Assembly: GCA_027623095.1 (NCBI GenBank)
Contig: JAQBVM010000021.1
Location: forward strand, 1-39,322
From: Verrucomicrobiota bacterium
GTDB lineage: Bacteria > Verrucomicrobiota > Verrucomicrobiia > Limisphaerales > SIBE01
Length of the DNA stretch: 39,322 bases
Direction of reading: 5' to 3'
Part shown: positions 25,486-34,213 of the stretch, in pieces
Layout of the letters: the number at the start of each line of letters is the position of its first letter
How positions within the stretch are numbered: position 1 is the first letter of the stretch
Position numbers and translations under genes: made by a program
The notes under the pieces: model-generated
Database searches by the model: none
What the model was told of the DNA's origin: nothing
The model's input: only the letters and a program-made list of their open reading frames with translations

Positions 25486-25667
25486 GAGGTGGGGCGACAC
25501 TCCGTGGATCCCTGATAAACGTTGCGGCGAAAAATCCGAACGAGAAGGCACAATGGAAACACCAAGACATCCAAACAATCCGGCGTTTCCACTGCTCCGA
25601 TTCGCAAGATAGCCGTCCCACTAGGACAATTCAGGGCTCCACGGAGTGTCGCCCCACCGAGAGAAGC
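25486..25667. repeat. Inverted repeat enclosing dispersed repeat copy 2
   Basis: GGTGGGGCGACACTCCGTGGA at about 25489-25509 is nearly complementary to TCCACGGAGTGTCGCCCCACC at about 25638-25658. Between them lies a copy of the element seen at 29-144 (GAAGGCACAATGGAAACA, GGCGTTTCCA). The unit has the architecture of a small non-autonomous mobile element, about 180 bases, with no coding capacity. The remainder of 25224-25739 holds no recognised gene; the element marks the boundary before the minus-strand stress island. Confidence 0.65.
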
Positions 25668-25739
25668 GAGAGTCGGCGAGTCCTATACCAGAGGGAACTG
25701 CGGAGAGTGCGCCTGTCCTCATTAGGAGCGCCCGTGATT

Positions 25740-26666
25740 TCAGCCGGTTCGCGTTCGCCCAGCGTGGATGAGTGACGCCGCTACCGCCACCGAAAGCAGC
25801 GCGACAATGACCAGCAGCGAGGCAAGCGTCGGGATTTTGTAAAAGCCAGCCAGCAGCATCTTGGCACCGACAAATATCAGCACCGCTGACAGGCCGTAGT
25901 GCAGGTAATGGAACAATTTCATCACGCCCGCTAGCGCGAAAAACATCGAGCGCAGGCCCAAGATGGCGAAAACGTTCGACGTATAGACGATAAACGGATC
26001 GGTAGTGATGGCCAGCACGGCGGGCACCGAGTCCACGGCGAAGACCAAGTCTGTTGTTTCCAACATCAACAGCACGATGAACAATGGCGTGGCCATCCAT
26101 GTCTGTCCCTGCTTCACGAAAAACCGGCCCGCGTGGTACTCCGACGTAACCGGCATGAACCGGCGGAAGAGCTTGAGGACCGGGTTTTTCTCCGGATGCA
26201 CTTCCTTGTCCCTTTCAAACGCCATCTTGAGGCCGCTAATGACGAGCACCGCGCCGAAGACGTAAATTATCCAGTGGAACTTTTGCATTAGTGTGACTCC
26301 TGCGGCGATGAACACAGCCCGCATGATCAGCGCGCCGAGGATTCCCCAGAAAAGGACTTTGTGCTGAAAGTGCGCGGGCACTTTGAAATAGCCGAAAATG
26401 AGGAGAAAGACGAAGAGATTGTCCACGCTCAACGATAGTTCGACCACATAGCCGGTGAGGAATTCCAGTCCCTTGTCGTCTCCATTCCAGTACCAGACGC
26501 CGGCGTTAAATACTAACGCCAGCGCAATCCACACGCCGCTCCACGTCAACGCTTCCTTCATGCTCACTGGATGGCAGTTGCGATGAAACACGCCAAGGTC
26601 CAGCGCCAGCATCGCCAGCACAAAGACGCCGAAGCCGACCCAAACGAAAAATGACACGGTCATCAT
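25740..26666 (-). CDS. TerC/Alx family membrane protein
   Basis: A 308-residue integral membrane protein of the TerC/Alx family, implicated in manganese export and in tellurite or alkaline-pH resistance. About eight to nine hydrophobic helices are visible; conserved acidic motifs include LTGYVVELSLSVDNLFVF and LLMLETTDLVFAVDSVPAVLAI, the two metal-site repeats of the family. ATG 26666 begins MMTVSFFVWVGFG and lies 4 bases after the nhaA stop, so it is coupled to nhaA; upstream codons to 26705 would overlap nhaA. As the last gene of the island it fits a set of cation-homeostasis membrane proteins. Confidence 0.93.
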   Translation of the reverse strand: MMTVSFFVWVGFGVFVLAMLALDLGVFHRNCHPVSMKEALTWSGVWIALALVFNAGVWYWNGDDKGLEFLTGYVVELSLSVDNLFVFLLIFGYFKVPAHFQHKVLFWGILGALIMRAVFIAAGVTLMQKFHWIIYVFGAVLVISGLKMAFERDKEVHPEKNPVLKLFRRFMPVTSEYHAGRFFVKQGQTWMATPLFIVLLMLETTDLVFAVDSVPAVLAITTDPFIVYTSNVFAILGLRSMFFALAGVMKLFHYLHYGLSAVLIFVGAKMLLAGFYKIPTLASLLVIVALLSVAVAASLIHAGRTRTG

Positions 26667-26670
26667 AAGA

Positions 26671-28032
26671 TTAGCGCGGTTGTGGTTGAACCGCAGTCGC
26701 GACACGCAAACCGGCTGTGAACAGCAACAATCCGCCGCACAAACCGGAAATCAGCGAGGCGATGATGATGCCTACTTTGGCCGTGTCAAGCAGCGGACCA
26801 ATACCGAAAGCCAGGTGCGCCACAAACAAGGACATTGTAAATCCAATTCCGGCGAGCATCCCGATGCCAAGGATATGCCGCCACGCTACGCCGCCGGGCA
26901 GCGCGGCGACGCCAAGCCGTACGGCCGCCCACGATAGCAACACGATGCCAATGGGTTTGCCAAAGACCAATCCGACGATGATCCCAAGACTTACCGGATC
27001 GCGAAACGCGGAGGATAGTTCGCCGTGGAGAGTCACTCCGGCGTTGGCCAAGGCGAACAGCGGCATGACGCCAAAGCCGACCCAGGGGTGAAGGGCTTGT
27101 TCAAACCGGGTAAGGGGGGATTCGACTTTTTCACCGTCGCTGGCCGATTGGGGGACGGATTGCAACGGGTTAGCCTGCGACGGGTGCTTGGCGACCCCGT
27201 GAAGCAGATTCTTAAGCCACTGCCGCACTCCAGTTCCGACATTCACAATTTTCGGGTCGCTGAAGGTTAGTCGAGCCGGGACAGCCATCGCCACAAGCAC
27301 GCCGGAAATGGTGGCATGCACGCCGGACTTCAGCATTGCCAGCCACAGGCCAAAACCTAACAGGAGGTAAACCAGCGGATGCTGAATACCGCGCCGATTT
27401 ACGACGAAGAGAAAAAAGCCGCACACTCCGGCAATCGCCAGGCCTGTCCACGAAATCTTGGCTGTGTAGAAAACCGCGATCACGAGAATCGCACCGAGGT
27501 CGTCCGCAATGGCGAGGGCGGCCAGCAAAATCTTGAGGGCAAACGGCACCCGCTGGCCGAGCAGCGCAAGGACGCCGAGCGAGAAAGCGATGTCCGTCGC
27601 CATCGGAATGCCCCAACCGCGCGCGCTCGGTTGGCCGGCATTAAAACAGGCATAAAGCACGGCTGGCCCCAGCATTCCCCCGATCGCTGCCATGACGGGC
27701 AGGGCCGCGCGCTTGGCCGAGGCCAATTCGCCGATGAGCATCTCGCGTTTAATTTCCAAGCCGACGACAAAAAAGAAGATGGTCATCAGCCCGTCGTTGA
27801 TCCAGTGCAAGAGTGATTTGGAGAGTTGGATCTGTTTGAAGCCGATCGTCAGGGGCGTTTCCCAGAGGGCCGTGTAACTCTGTCCCCACGGCGAGTTGGC
27901 CCACGCCAGCGCCGCGATAGTGCAGGCGATCAATAAGATGCCGCTGGCAGCCTCCAGTTTCATGAAATTACGAAAGGCTTGAACCATCTTGTAAATCGGG
28001 GCGTCGTTGTCAGTGGTCGGTAGCATGTTCAT
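26671..28032 (-). CDS. nhaA: Na+/H+ antiporter NhaA
   Basis: A 453-residue NhaA-type electrogenic sodium/proton antiporter of the inner membrane. Seen: the N-terminal FMKLEAASGILLI helix, FFFVVGLEIKREML, ATDIAFSLGVLALLG, and the paired catalytic aspartates in AIADDLGAI at 177-178, followed by SGVHATISGVL and GIGFTMSLFVAHLAF. It is longer than the E. coli enzyme (388) because of a hydrophilic insert at about 280-315 (KHPSQANPLQSVPQSASDG) between helices. ATG 28032 overlaps the upstream stop as ATGA, indicating translational coupling with the CNNM gene. With the divergent nhaR-like regulator nearly 10 kb upstream, it is the natural output gene of sodium or alkaline stress. Confidence 0.96.
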   Translation of the reverse strand: MNMLPTTDNDAPIYKMVQAFRNFMKLEAASGILLIACTIAALAWANSPWGQSYTALWETPLTIGFKQIQLSKSLLHWINDGLMTIFFFVVGLEIKREMLIGELASAKRAALPVMAAIGGMLGPAVLYACFNAGQPSARGWGIPMATDIAFSLGVLALLGQRVPFALKILLAALAIADDLGAILVIAVFYTAKISWTGLAIAGVCGFFLFVVNRRGIQHPLVYLLLGFGLWLAMLKSGVHATISGVLVAMAVPARLTFSDPKIVNVGTGVRQWLKNLLHGVAKHPSQANPLQSVPQSASDGEKVESPLTRFEQALHPWVGFGVMPLFALANAGVTLHGELSSAFRDPVSLGIIVGLVFGKPIGIVLLSWAAVRLGVAALPGGVAWRHILGIGMLAGIGFTMSLFVAHLAFGIGPLLDTAKVGIIIASLISGLCGGLLLFTAGLRVATAVQPQPR

Positions 28033-29363
28033 TCCGCTTTGGTTGTCTCAGCTCGGCGCGTCAGGCTCATCCGCGCGACTCGTGTTCCAGCCAACTCTTC
28101 CACGCGCAATTCGTAATTCCCCAGCAACAGCACATCGCCCGCGCCGGGGAACCGCCCCAATCGCTGCATCATCAAGCCCGACACTGTGGACACATGCTCA
28201 ACTTGCTCGAGACTCTGGCCAATCAACTCGGCCAATCTGTGCGCGGGCAACGCCCCGTTCAATTGCCAGCTATCGTCGCTCGTTTGTCGAACGAGCGGCT
28301 CTTCCTGGTCGAATTCATCCTCAATGGGGCCGACCAGTTCTTCCAACACATTTTCCAATGTCACCATGCCCACCGTCCCGCCGTATTCGTCCACGACCAA
28401 AGCAAAATGCTGTTTACGTTGGAGAAATAGAGCGAGGAGTTTTTCCAGCCGCGCGGTTTCCGGAATAAATAGGATTTTACGCGCCACCGCCGCGAGGTCG
28501 CGTCCCTGTTTGGCCTCATGCTGGAGATCCACCAAGTCCTTGGAGTGAACCACGCCCAGCGTTTTGTCCAAGTCGCCTCCTTCGCAGAGTGGGAAACGGG
28601 AATAACGGGTTCGCTGGGCAATCCCCAAGCACTCGGCCACGGTGGCCTCGGTGTCGAGTCCGACAATTTCATTTCGCGGCCGCATGACTTCGAGCACGCG
28701 GCGCAGCCTCAGAGCGAACGCGTTTAACGCGATGTCCTGGCCCAGCGTTGGGCCGCTCGCGTGGCGTCGCGACTCGGCGAGCAACAAGCGGATTTCCTCC
28801 TCAGAATGGGCCAGTTCACCTTCGCCCACCGGTTGGAGTCCGCAGCGGCGCAACAGCCAGAAGGCGGCGTGATTGAGCACCCAGATCAGCGGGTAAAACA
28901 GCACGTAAAACCACCGCAGGGGCTGGGCAACCCAGAGCGAAGTCGCCAACGGTTGTTGAATGGCCAGCGATTTGGGCGCGAGTTCACCGGCGACAATATG
29001 CAGAAAGGTGATGACGGTGAAACCAACCGCGAAAGAAATCCACTCCCCTTCCTCCGGTCCGATGTTGAAATAATTGACCACCGGCGACAACAAGCTCGCG
29101 AATACGGGCTTGCCAACCCAACCCAGTCCCAGGCTCGCCAGCGTGATGCCGAGTTGAGTCGAGCTGAGGGCCTCGTCGAGATTATGAACGATCCGCCGAG
29201 CGACCTTGGCCCGGCGGTGGCCCTGAAGCACCAATGGCTCGAGTTGGGTGTCGCGGATTTTGACCAGCGCGAATTCAGCAGCGACAAAAAAGCCGTTCAG
29301 CAGCACAAGAAACACCACCGAAGCGAGCTGCAGAATCGTAATTGATATTTCGCTGTGATTCAT
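28029..29363 (-). CDS. CNNM/CorC-type hemolysin family transporter
   Basis: A 444-residue protein with a DUF21 (CNNM) membrane domain in the first ~190 residues (LNGFFVAAEFALVKIRDTQL, STQLGITLASLGLGWVGKP), a CBS pair at about 205-330 (MRPRNEIVGLDTEATV, VVDEYGGTVGMVTLENVLEE) and a C-terminal CorC_HlyC domain (WQLNGALPAHRLAELIG). Such proteins are linked to Mg2+/Co2+ or Na+/Mg2+ exchange; the ion here is not known. ATG 29363 has AGGA eight bases upstream; the in-frame ATG at 29372 is the alternative. It overlaps nhaA by ATGA. The 185-base gap upstream holds a short repeat-like run and no gene. Confidence 0.92.
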   Translation of the reverse strand: MNHSEISITILQLASVVFLVLLNGFFVAAEFALVKIRDTQLEPLVLQGHRRAKVARRIVHNLDEALSSTQLGITLASLGLGWVGKPVFASLLSPVVNYFNIGPEEGEWISFAVGFTVITFLHIVAGELAPKSLAIQQPLATSLWVAQPLRWFYVLFYPLIWVLNHAAFWLLRRCGLQPVGEGELAHSEEEIRLLLAESRRHASGPTLGQDIALNAFALRLRRVLEVMRPRNEIVGLDTEATVAECLGIAQRTRYSRFPLCEGGDLDKTLGVVHSKDLVDLQHEAKQGRDLAAVARKILFIPETARLEKLLALFLQRKQHFALVVDEYGGTVGMVTLENVLEELVGPIEDEFDQEEPLVRQTSDDSWQLNGALPAHRLAELIGQSLEQVEHVSTVSGLMMQRLGRFPGAGDVLLLGNYELRVEELAGTRVARMSLTRRAETTKAE

Positions 29364-29548
29364 TTGCGCCATCCTGAGCCGGGCTCGCTAATCGAGTCGG
29401 AACGTATGCCGGACGCTCGCGAGCACATCTGATTCCAGCGCCGTTGAGGTGGATGCAGAAACTCCGACACGCCTGGTTTTATCAAAGCGTTGCGGCCCGT
29501 AGGTCGGCGGCACGCCAGATAGGACGTCTGCGCTACGTGAATAAAATC

Positions 29549-30196
29549 TCATCGCAGGTACCTCAGAGCCAAGAAACCTCCAATGCCAAGCGCCAGCAAC
29601 GCCCAGGCAAACCAGTCGAAATATTTCTCAAGGAGCGCCTTCATTGTCGGACCGAAAAAGAATAGTACGCCGCCAACCAAAAAGAAACGCGCGGAGCGGC
29701 CCATCAGCGAAGTGCCAACCAAAGTGAGAAAATCCACTCCAAACACACCGGCTGCCACCGTAAATACCTTGTAGGGTATGGGCGTGAATGCCGCTGCCAA
29801 CAGCGCCACAAACGCGTTCTGCTGGTAAAGCCCTTGCACCTTGTCGAACAGCGCCTGCGAGAACACATAGGGAATAAACAAGTCCTTGACCACGTGCCAT
29901 GCCCCGTAACCGATGAGATAGCCGAACATGCCGCCCAACACAGAGCCAACCGAGCAAATGAGCGCGAAACGCAACGACTTTCTCGACGCCCCCACGCACA
30001 GCGCCACCAACAGGACGTCCGGTGGAATGGGAAAAAAAGACGCTTCGGCGAACGCAATGCAAAACAAGGCCCAGGCGCCGCCGGGCCGGTCGGCCCAGCC
30101 AATGGTCCAGTTGTAAAGACGTCGGATCAGATGCGGCCGAGCCGGAGCGATTTGCGATGTGTTTTCCGTGTTCACCGTGTGGAGCGTCCGTTTCAT
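29549..30196 (-). CDS. YqaA/DedA-like VTT-domain membrane protein
   Basis: A 215-residue SNARE-associated/VTT domain protein. After a short polar N-terminus come helices with ALFCIAFAEASFFPIPPDVLLV, GGMFGYLIGYGAW and AAAFTPIPYKVFTVAAGVFG; the Pro-Ile-Pro repeats and the E residue are typical of the YqaA branch. Family members act in lipid (undecaprenyl phosphate or phospholipid) translocation and in envelope stress resistance. ATG 30196 overlaps the stop of the upstream permease as ATGA, which decides the start over a more upstream in-frame codon at 30244. Confidence 0.9.
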   Translation of the reverse strand: MKRTLHTVNTENTSQIAPARPHLIRRLYNWTIGWADRPGGAWALFCIAFAEASFFPIPPDVLLVALCVGASRKSLRFALICSVGSVLGGMFGYLIGYGAWHVVKDLFIPYVFSQALFDKVQGLYQQNAFVALLAAAFTPIPYKVFTVAAGVFGVDFLTLVGTSLMGRSARFFLVGGVLFFFGPTMKALLEKYFDWFAWALLALGIGGFLALRYLR

Positions 30197-31575
30197 GTTG
30201 TCATCCGGCAGAGGCGGGAGGGGCGTAAACTTCGCCAGGCCCAAGCGCCCACAGCACCGGACAAAGCGAGCATTCCAACCAAGCCGGCGCCCACCCGGGC
30301 CAGCCAGGTGCCGGCAGGCTCCTCACGAAAAATAAACCGCGGCAAACGGTCGTAGTCGGCCATCGTCAGCGCCTCGCGGCGATGAATCTTCGGCGTGTAA
30401 AAATCGGAGACCGTCCGTTTGAAGGCGCTGACCTGGTCACGGAAGGCGCGGTGTCGCCAGTATCCGGTGCCGGCCAAATCGGTCAACGCTTCGTGGGAGG
30501 CGATCGCCGGCGACACGAATCGCCAGCGGCCCACGGCGGCCTGTTGCCGCGCTAGTTGCTCGTCAAATTTCTTGCGCACAGGCTCAACCGCGCGCCCTAC
30601 TTCGCTTTGCACGGTGAGATGCAAGGCGTCGAAATCGGCCCGCTGACCGGGAGGGGCGAGTTCCGGATGGTCGCGGTAGAACGAGTAAAGCAGTTCGCTA
30701 CCCCGTTTCTCCGTCTCGTTCGAGGCACGGCGTCCCGCCGCCACGAGTTCCGGGCGGGACGGAGTGGGGTAGATCGTTTCCAGAGTCGCGTTCAGCAGTG
30801 TCGGTGCCACCAAGACGAGCGCGACCCATGCGCCACCGAGAGCCGCGGCCGCACTGGCTGCGCTGCGAGCAACGGTGTTCACAGCCATCGACAACGCGAC
30901 CCAAAACAAGCCGTAGGCGAAAACCACGGCGAGCGCGAGACCCAGGCGCATGCCCACGCCATCCGAGTCGCCAAAGAAACCCGCCGCTCCCGTGGCAAGC
31001 GCGGCAAGCGTCACTATCGGCAGAGCCCTCGCCAGAGCGCGCAGAGCAATCCAGCGCCAAGGAACGATGCCTTGGGATAGGGCCAGGCGCAGCGTTCCGG
31101 CTTCGCGGTCACCCGCCATGAGGTCGTAAACCAGCGCCAGTAGAAAAAGCGGGTAAAGCCACACAAGAACGAACGCGAGGTCGAAGGACCCAGCAAGCAA
31201 ATGCGAAGGATTCTCCAATTCGGAACGTGTGTCGGCGGGAGCCGCAAGTTTCCAGAGAACAACGGATTCATGGCCAGGCGATAGGTCGGACTGGCCCGTG
31301 GCCAGCAACGCCAGTGGCGCCGGCGGCAGCACGGCGATTGAGCCGCGTCCCGCAACGGCCCTCGGTTCCACCGATTGCTGGCCCAGATACTCTCGGAGTT
31401 GCTCTTGAAATAACTTAGCGTCTTGCGCAAGTAAGGCGGCCGCTTCGCGCCGCTGCGCGCCAGAGCGAGCGCCATTCCAAAGTCCATACATCAGCGACAA
31501 TGCGAACAGCGCAGAAAGCACCCACGCGGCCCGTTCGCGAGCGAGCAGCCGAACTTCTAGATGAAAGAGATGCAT
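30193..31575 (-). CDS. ABC-2 type permease, DUF3526-like (second copy)
   Basis: A 460-residue membrane protein of the ABC-2 permease superfamily. An N-terminal helix (AWVLSALFALSLMYGLW) is followed by a large extracytoplasmic region, four to five helices between about 130 and 270 (LVWLYPLFLLALVYDLMAGDREAGTLRL carries the family E-x-G-T-LR motif), another soluble block (about 275-430) resembling DUF3526, and a last helix. It lies 3 bases after its paralogue and shares its plan, so the two are likely the two halves of one transporter with the upstream ATPase. Substrate unknown. Confidence 0.85.
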   Translation of the reverse strand: MHLFHLEVRLLARERAAWVLSALFALSLMYGLWNGARSGAQRREAAALLAQDAKLFQEQLREYLGQQSVEPRAVAGRGSIAVLPPAPLALLATGQSDLSPGHESVVLWKLAAPADTRSELENPSHLLAGSFDLAFVLVWLYPLFLLALVYDLMAGDREAGTLRLALSQGIVPWRWIALRALARALPIVTLAALATGAAGFFGDSDGVGMRLGLALAVVFAYGLFWVALSMAVNTVARSAASAAAALGGAWVALVLVAPTLLNATLETIYPTPSRPELVAAGRRASNETEKRGSELLYSFYRDHPELAPPGQRADFDALHLTVQSEVGRAVEPVRKKFDEQLARQQAAVGRWRFVSPAIASHEALTDLAGTGYWRHRAFRDQVSAFKRTVSDFYTPKIHRREALTMADYDRLPRFIFREEPAGTWLARVGAGLVGMLALSGAVGAWAWRSLRPSRLCRMTT

Positions 31576-31578
31576 GCT

Positions 31579-32997
31579 TTAATTGGGCTTCAGTCTCTGC
31601 GCAACCCGCAGAAGCGCGATCCAAGCACCGGTGGCCCAGAGACAGAGCACAATAAATCCGGGAGCGGCCGAGCGCAGAATGTGGACGGGCGGAGGCGGGT
31701 TGTAGCGAAAGGGCGGCAGCTTCTCCCAAAGCGCGCGACCCGCCACTCCGCCGTGGTCACCGGGACGGGTGTTGTTCATCATGTCCTCGTTAAGCACGCG
31801 CACGAACTCGCGGCGATGTTGCTCGGCGGCGATGGAGAAATGCCGGTGGTGCGAAAAATCGGTTCCAGCCAGCGCCATTGAGGCGGCGCGAAGGCCCAGC
31901 AAAGGCGCGACGAGGCCGGTCCACGTCACCGCGCGATCCTGTGATTCAAGCCGGTCCCAAAGCCGTCCGAAGTGGTGGTCAAAGACTTCATTGGCCATAC
32001 GTTCGCTCTCCAGCATTACGAGGCCGTGAAAATTGAACGGGAGTTCCTCGATGCGGGTTTTTCCATGCTTTTCCAACGTTCCTCGTACGAATTCCTGCAA
32101 ACGTTGGTTGCGAGGATTGTGGCCGTCCAATCCCTCCTGCACCGCCCTGTTCATCTCGGATTCGAACTCGGCCAGCTTCGGAGTTGGCAAGATCCTTTGC
32201 ACGAGGTCCGCAGCGAGCCGCGGTGCGAGCACCGCGTTGGCCGCCCAGCAAACCAGAAGAATAGCCAAAGCGGCGCGCGCGGTGGAGACGACACCGGACA
32301 CCGCGAGGCACATTGCGAGAATGGCAGCGAAATACAAGGCATAGGCTGCGCCTAACCCCGCAAATCGAACCCAGCTTCCGTCAGCGTCTTCCAATGAAAG
32401 TTGTGCCATCACGACAGCTCCGAGCAACGCAACAGGCAACAAGAGAACGGCGAGAATGACGCCAAGACCCAAAGCTTTGCCCAGGACGAGATCCCGCGGG
32501 CGAACACCCAGACTTAATACCTGCCGCAACGTGCCGTGTTCGCGTTCACCAGCCAGAGCGCCAAAGCTGAGCAGGACAATCAGAAGAGGAACCAGCAGTT
32601 GCAGTCCAGTGGCGGCGGTGAGCTCACCAAATCGACGCATTGCGGTGGCGTCCTGCGCGGGAAGAAACGCGGCTTGGTTCTGTCGGTGGGCTTCAAGGTA
32701 AACAGTAGAGCCCACGTACGGTTCGAGGCCGCGGTCGAACACAGCGAGCGGCGCGATCGGCTTGAAGACATATACGCCGTAATGTCCGGCGGAGTGGGAA
32801 TTCTTTTCACCCTGATCAAGCCAGTTCTCACGTTCCATGGCGGCGGCGGCGGCGCGTTCGGCGCTGGCGCGTTTTACTTGCTGCCATCCCAGCAGCAGCG
32901 ATACGCCTATCAGCGTGAGGACTACGCCGGCGGCCCAGCGGAACCGGCCATCTCGCCAGGCGTCGAGGAATTCGTTGCGGGCAATCGTTCCAATCAT
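31579..32997 (-). CDS. ABC-2 type permease, DUF3526-like (first copy)
   Basis: A 472-residue permease with an N-terminal helix (WAAGVVLTLIGVSLLLGW), a periplasmic segment, the FGALAGEREHGTLRQVLSLGV coupling motif at about 146-166, a cluster of helices to about 260, a large soluble DUF3526-like block, and a final helix (AAPGFIVLCLWATGAWIALL). It overlaps the ATPase gene by ATGA and is followed after 3 bases by its paralogue. The arrangement ATPase-permease-permease is that of NosFY-like or Gld-like ABC-2 exporters; what is transported cannot be told. Confidence 0.87.
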   Translation of the reverse strand: MIGTIARNEFLDAWRDGRFRWAAGVVLTLIGVSLLLGWQQVKRASAERAAAAAMERENWLDQGEKNSHSAGHYGVYVFKPIAPLAVFDRGLEPYVGSTVYLEAHRQNQAAFLPAQDATAMRRFGELTAATGLQLLVPLLIVLLSFGALAGEREHGTLRQVLSLGVRPRDLVLGKALGLGVILAVLLLPVALLGAVVMAQLSLEDADGSWVRFAGLGAAYALYFAAILAMCLAVSGVVSTARAALAILLVCWAANAVLAPRLAADLVQRILPTPKLAEFESEMNRAVQEGLDGHNPRNQRLQEFVRGTLEKHGKTRIEELPFNFHGLVMLESERMANEVFDHHFGRLWDRLESQDRAVTWTGLVAPLLGLRAASMALAGTDFSHHRHFSIAAEQHRREFVRVLNEDMMNNTRPGDHGGVAGRALWEKLPPFRYNPPPPVHILRSAAPGFIVLCLWATGAWIALLRVAQRLKPN

Positions 32998-33695
32998 GCG
33001 CGGAGATGTTTCAGGTACAATTTCTCCAAATCGACATGTTTAATGTCGTTTGTGGCGAAATCGCCGACGAGTTCGCCATTGAGCAATATGCCAATACGGC
33101 TGGCATCTTCGCTCGCGCGGAACAAATCGTGAGTGGCCATAAGCACGGCAACACCCTGTCCGGCGAGTTTGCGCAGCAGTTGCGAAAATTCGTGCGAAGC
33201 TGCGGGATCGAGACCGGAGGTCGGTTCATCCAGCAGCAACGCTTTAGCCTCCGTGGCCAGCGCAAGAGAGATGCCCACCTTTTGACGCATTCCTTTCGAA
33301 TAGGTGGACACACGGCGATCAGCGGCTTCGGCCTGCAGGCCGGCGCGCTTGAGCAACGCGAGCAATTCCTGGCGCGTGTGCCGCCGCCCGCCGAGCGTGC
33401 TGAAGTAATCGAGGTTTTCCACACCGGAAAAGCGCGGGTAGAGCATCACCTGCTCGGGGATGTAGGCTAGTTGCCGGCGCGCGGCGATGGAATCTGCGGC
33501 GACACTGACACCGTTGACGCGTGCCTCGCCGCCGTCGGGTGTAAGAAACCCGAGCAGCAGGTTGATCGTGGTGGTCTTGCCCGCTCCGTTGGGGCCGAGC
33601 AACGCGAAGACTTCACCGGGCTTGACGCTCAGGTTCAATTGACTGACCGCGGCGTGACCGTTAAAGTTTTTCGTTAGATTGACAGTTTCGAGCAT
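32994..33695 (-). CDS. ABC transporter ATP-binding protein
   Basis: A 233-residue single-domain ABC ATPase. Walker A GPNGAGKT at 34-41, Q-loop Q81, signature YSKGMRQK at 131-138 (Ser-Lys-Gly-Met variant common in ABC-2 export ATPases such as CcmA/NosF), Walker B ALLLDEP at 151-157 and H-loop His at 188 (MATHDL) are all intact. It energises the two DUF3526-like permeases encoded directly downstream with overlap. It starts 15 bases after the stop of the CBM48-like gene. Confidence 0.95.
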   Translation of the reverse strand: MLETVNLTKNFNGHAAVSQLNLSVKPGEVFALLGPNGAGKTTTINLLLGFLTPDGGEARVNGVSVAADSIAARRQLAYIPEQVMLYPRFSGVENLDYFSTLGGRRHTRQELLALLKRAGLQAEAADRRVSTYSKGMRQKVGISLALATEAKALLLDEPTSGLDPAASHEFSQLLRKLAGQGVAVLMATHDLFRASEDASRIGILLNGELVGDFATNDIKHVDLEKLYLKHLRA

Positions 33696-33710
33696 GGGTG
33701 TTGAATGGCA

Positions 33711-34022
33711 TTACACTTTGAGCACCGAGTTCCGACCGCCGAAGGGGTTGGAAACCGACTCGGCAGCGAGCGGGTCCGGAATCCAATCCCCATCCACCAC
33801 CAGGCAGTATTCATAGGCGCCCGGTGGCAGAGTCAGTTCTTTGATCCAGCGTCCTCCCTCGCACGAGATCATGGGGGTGGCTTCGGGCCGCCAGTCGTTA
33901 AAATCCGCCGCCAAACATACCGTCTTTGCATTCGAGTGAGCAAACTCAAAATGAACGACTGATACGGGCGATGCACCTCCAATTCGACGGCTTGCTCTCT
34001 TCATTTTTGTATCGTTTTCCAT
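33711..34022 (-). CDS. Stand-alone glycogen-binding (CBM48/AMPK-type) protein
   Basis: A 103-residue protein made almost entirely of one early-set carbohydrate-binding domain: VVHFEFAHSNAKTVCLAADFNDW, then MISCEGGRWIKELTLPPGAYEYCLVVDG, then DWIPDP and NPFGGRNSVLKV. The FNDW, P-G-x-YEY and VDG-W-PDP motifs are those of isoamylase N-terminal and AMPK-beta glycogen-binding domains. No catalytic domain is attached. Such single-domain proteins may bind glycogen or act as interaction modules; its place between a protease-like gene and an ABC transporter operon suggests a stress-regulated role, which is inference. Confidence 0.85.
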   Translation of the reverse strand: MENDTKMKRASRRIGGASPVSVVHFEFAHSNAKTVCLAADFNDWRPEATPMISCEGGRWIKELTLPPGAYEYCLVVDGDWIPDPLAAESVSNPFGGRNSVLKV

Positions 34023-34067
34023 GTTTTGATCTTTCGTTCTCTGTTTGTGTGACTCGCCGGCCGAGCG

Positions 34068-34213
34068 TCTAAGAGCCTGTTTTAAAAGTAGAAGCCGACG
34101 TTAGGAAGCTCACTTCTCGATCAGATGGGCGCGACGGATTACTCCGAAATCAGAGTCTCCTCACCTCAACTCCTACCGCAAAGGCGAACTTTTCAAACGC
34201 GCTCTAAGAGCCT
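34068..34213. repeat. Hairpin element flanked by 11-base direct repeats
   Basis: TCTAAGAGCCT occurs at 34068-34078 and again at 34203-34213. Between them an imperfect inverted repeat pairs 34088-34112 with 34152-34176 (17 of 25 positions). This is the layout of a small inserted palindromic element, and the second direct repeat touches the stop of the chimeric peptidase gene. It fills the 190-base gap between that gene and the CBM48-like gene. Confidence 0.5.
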
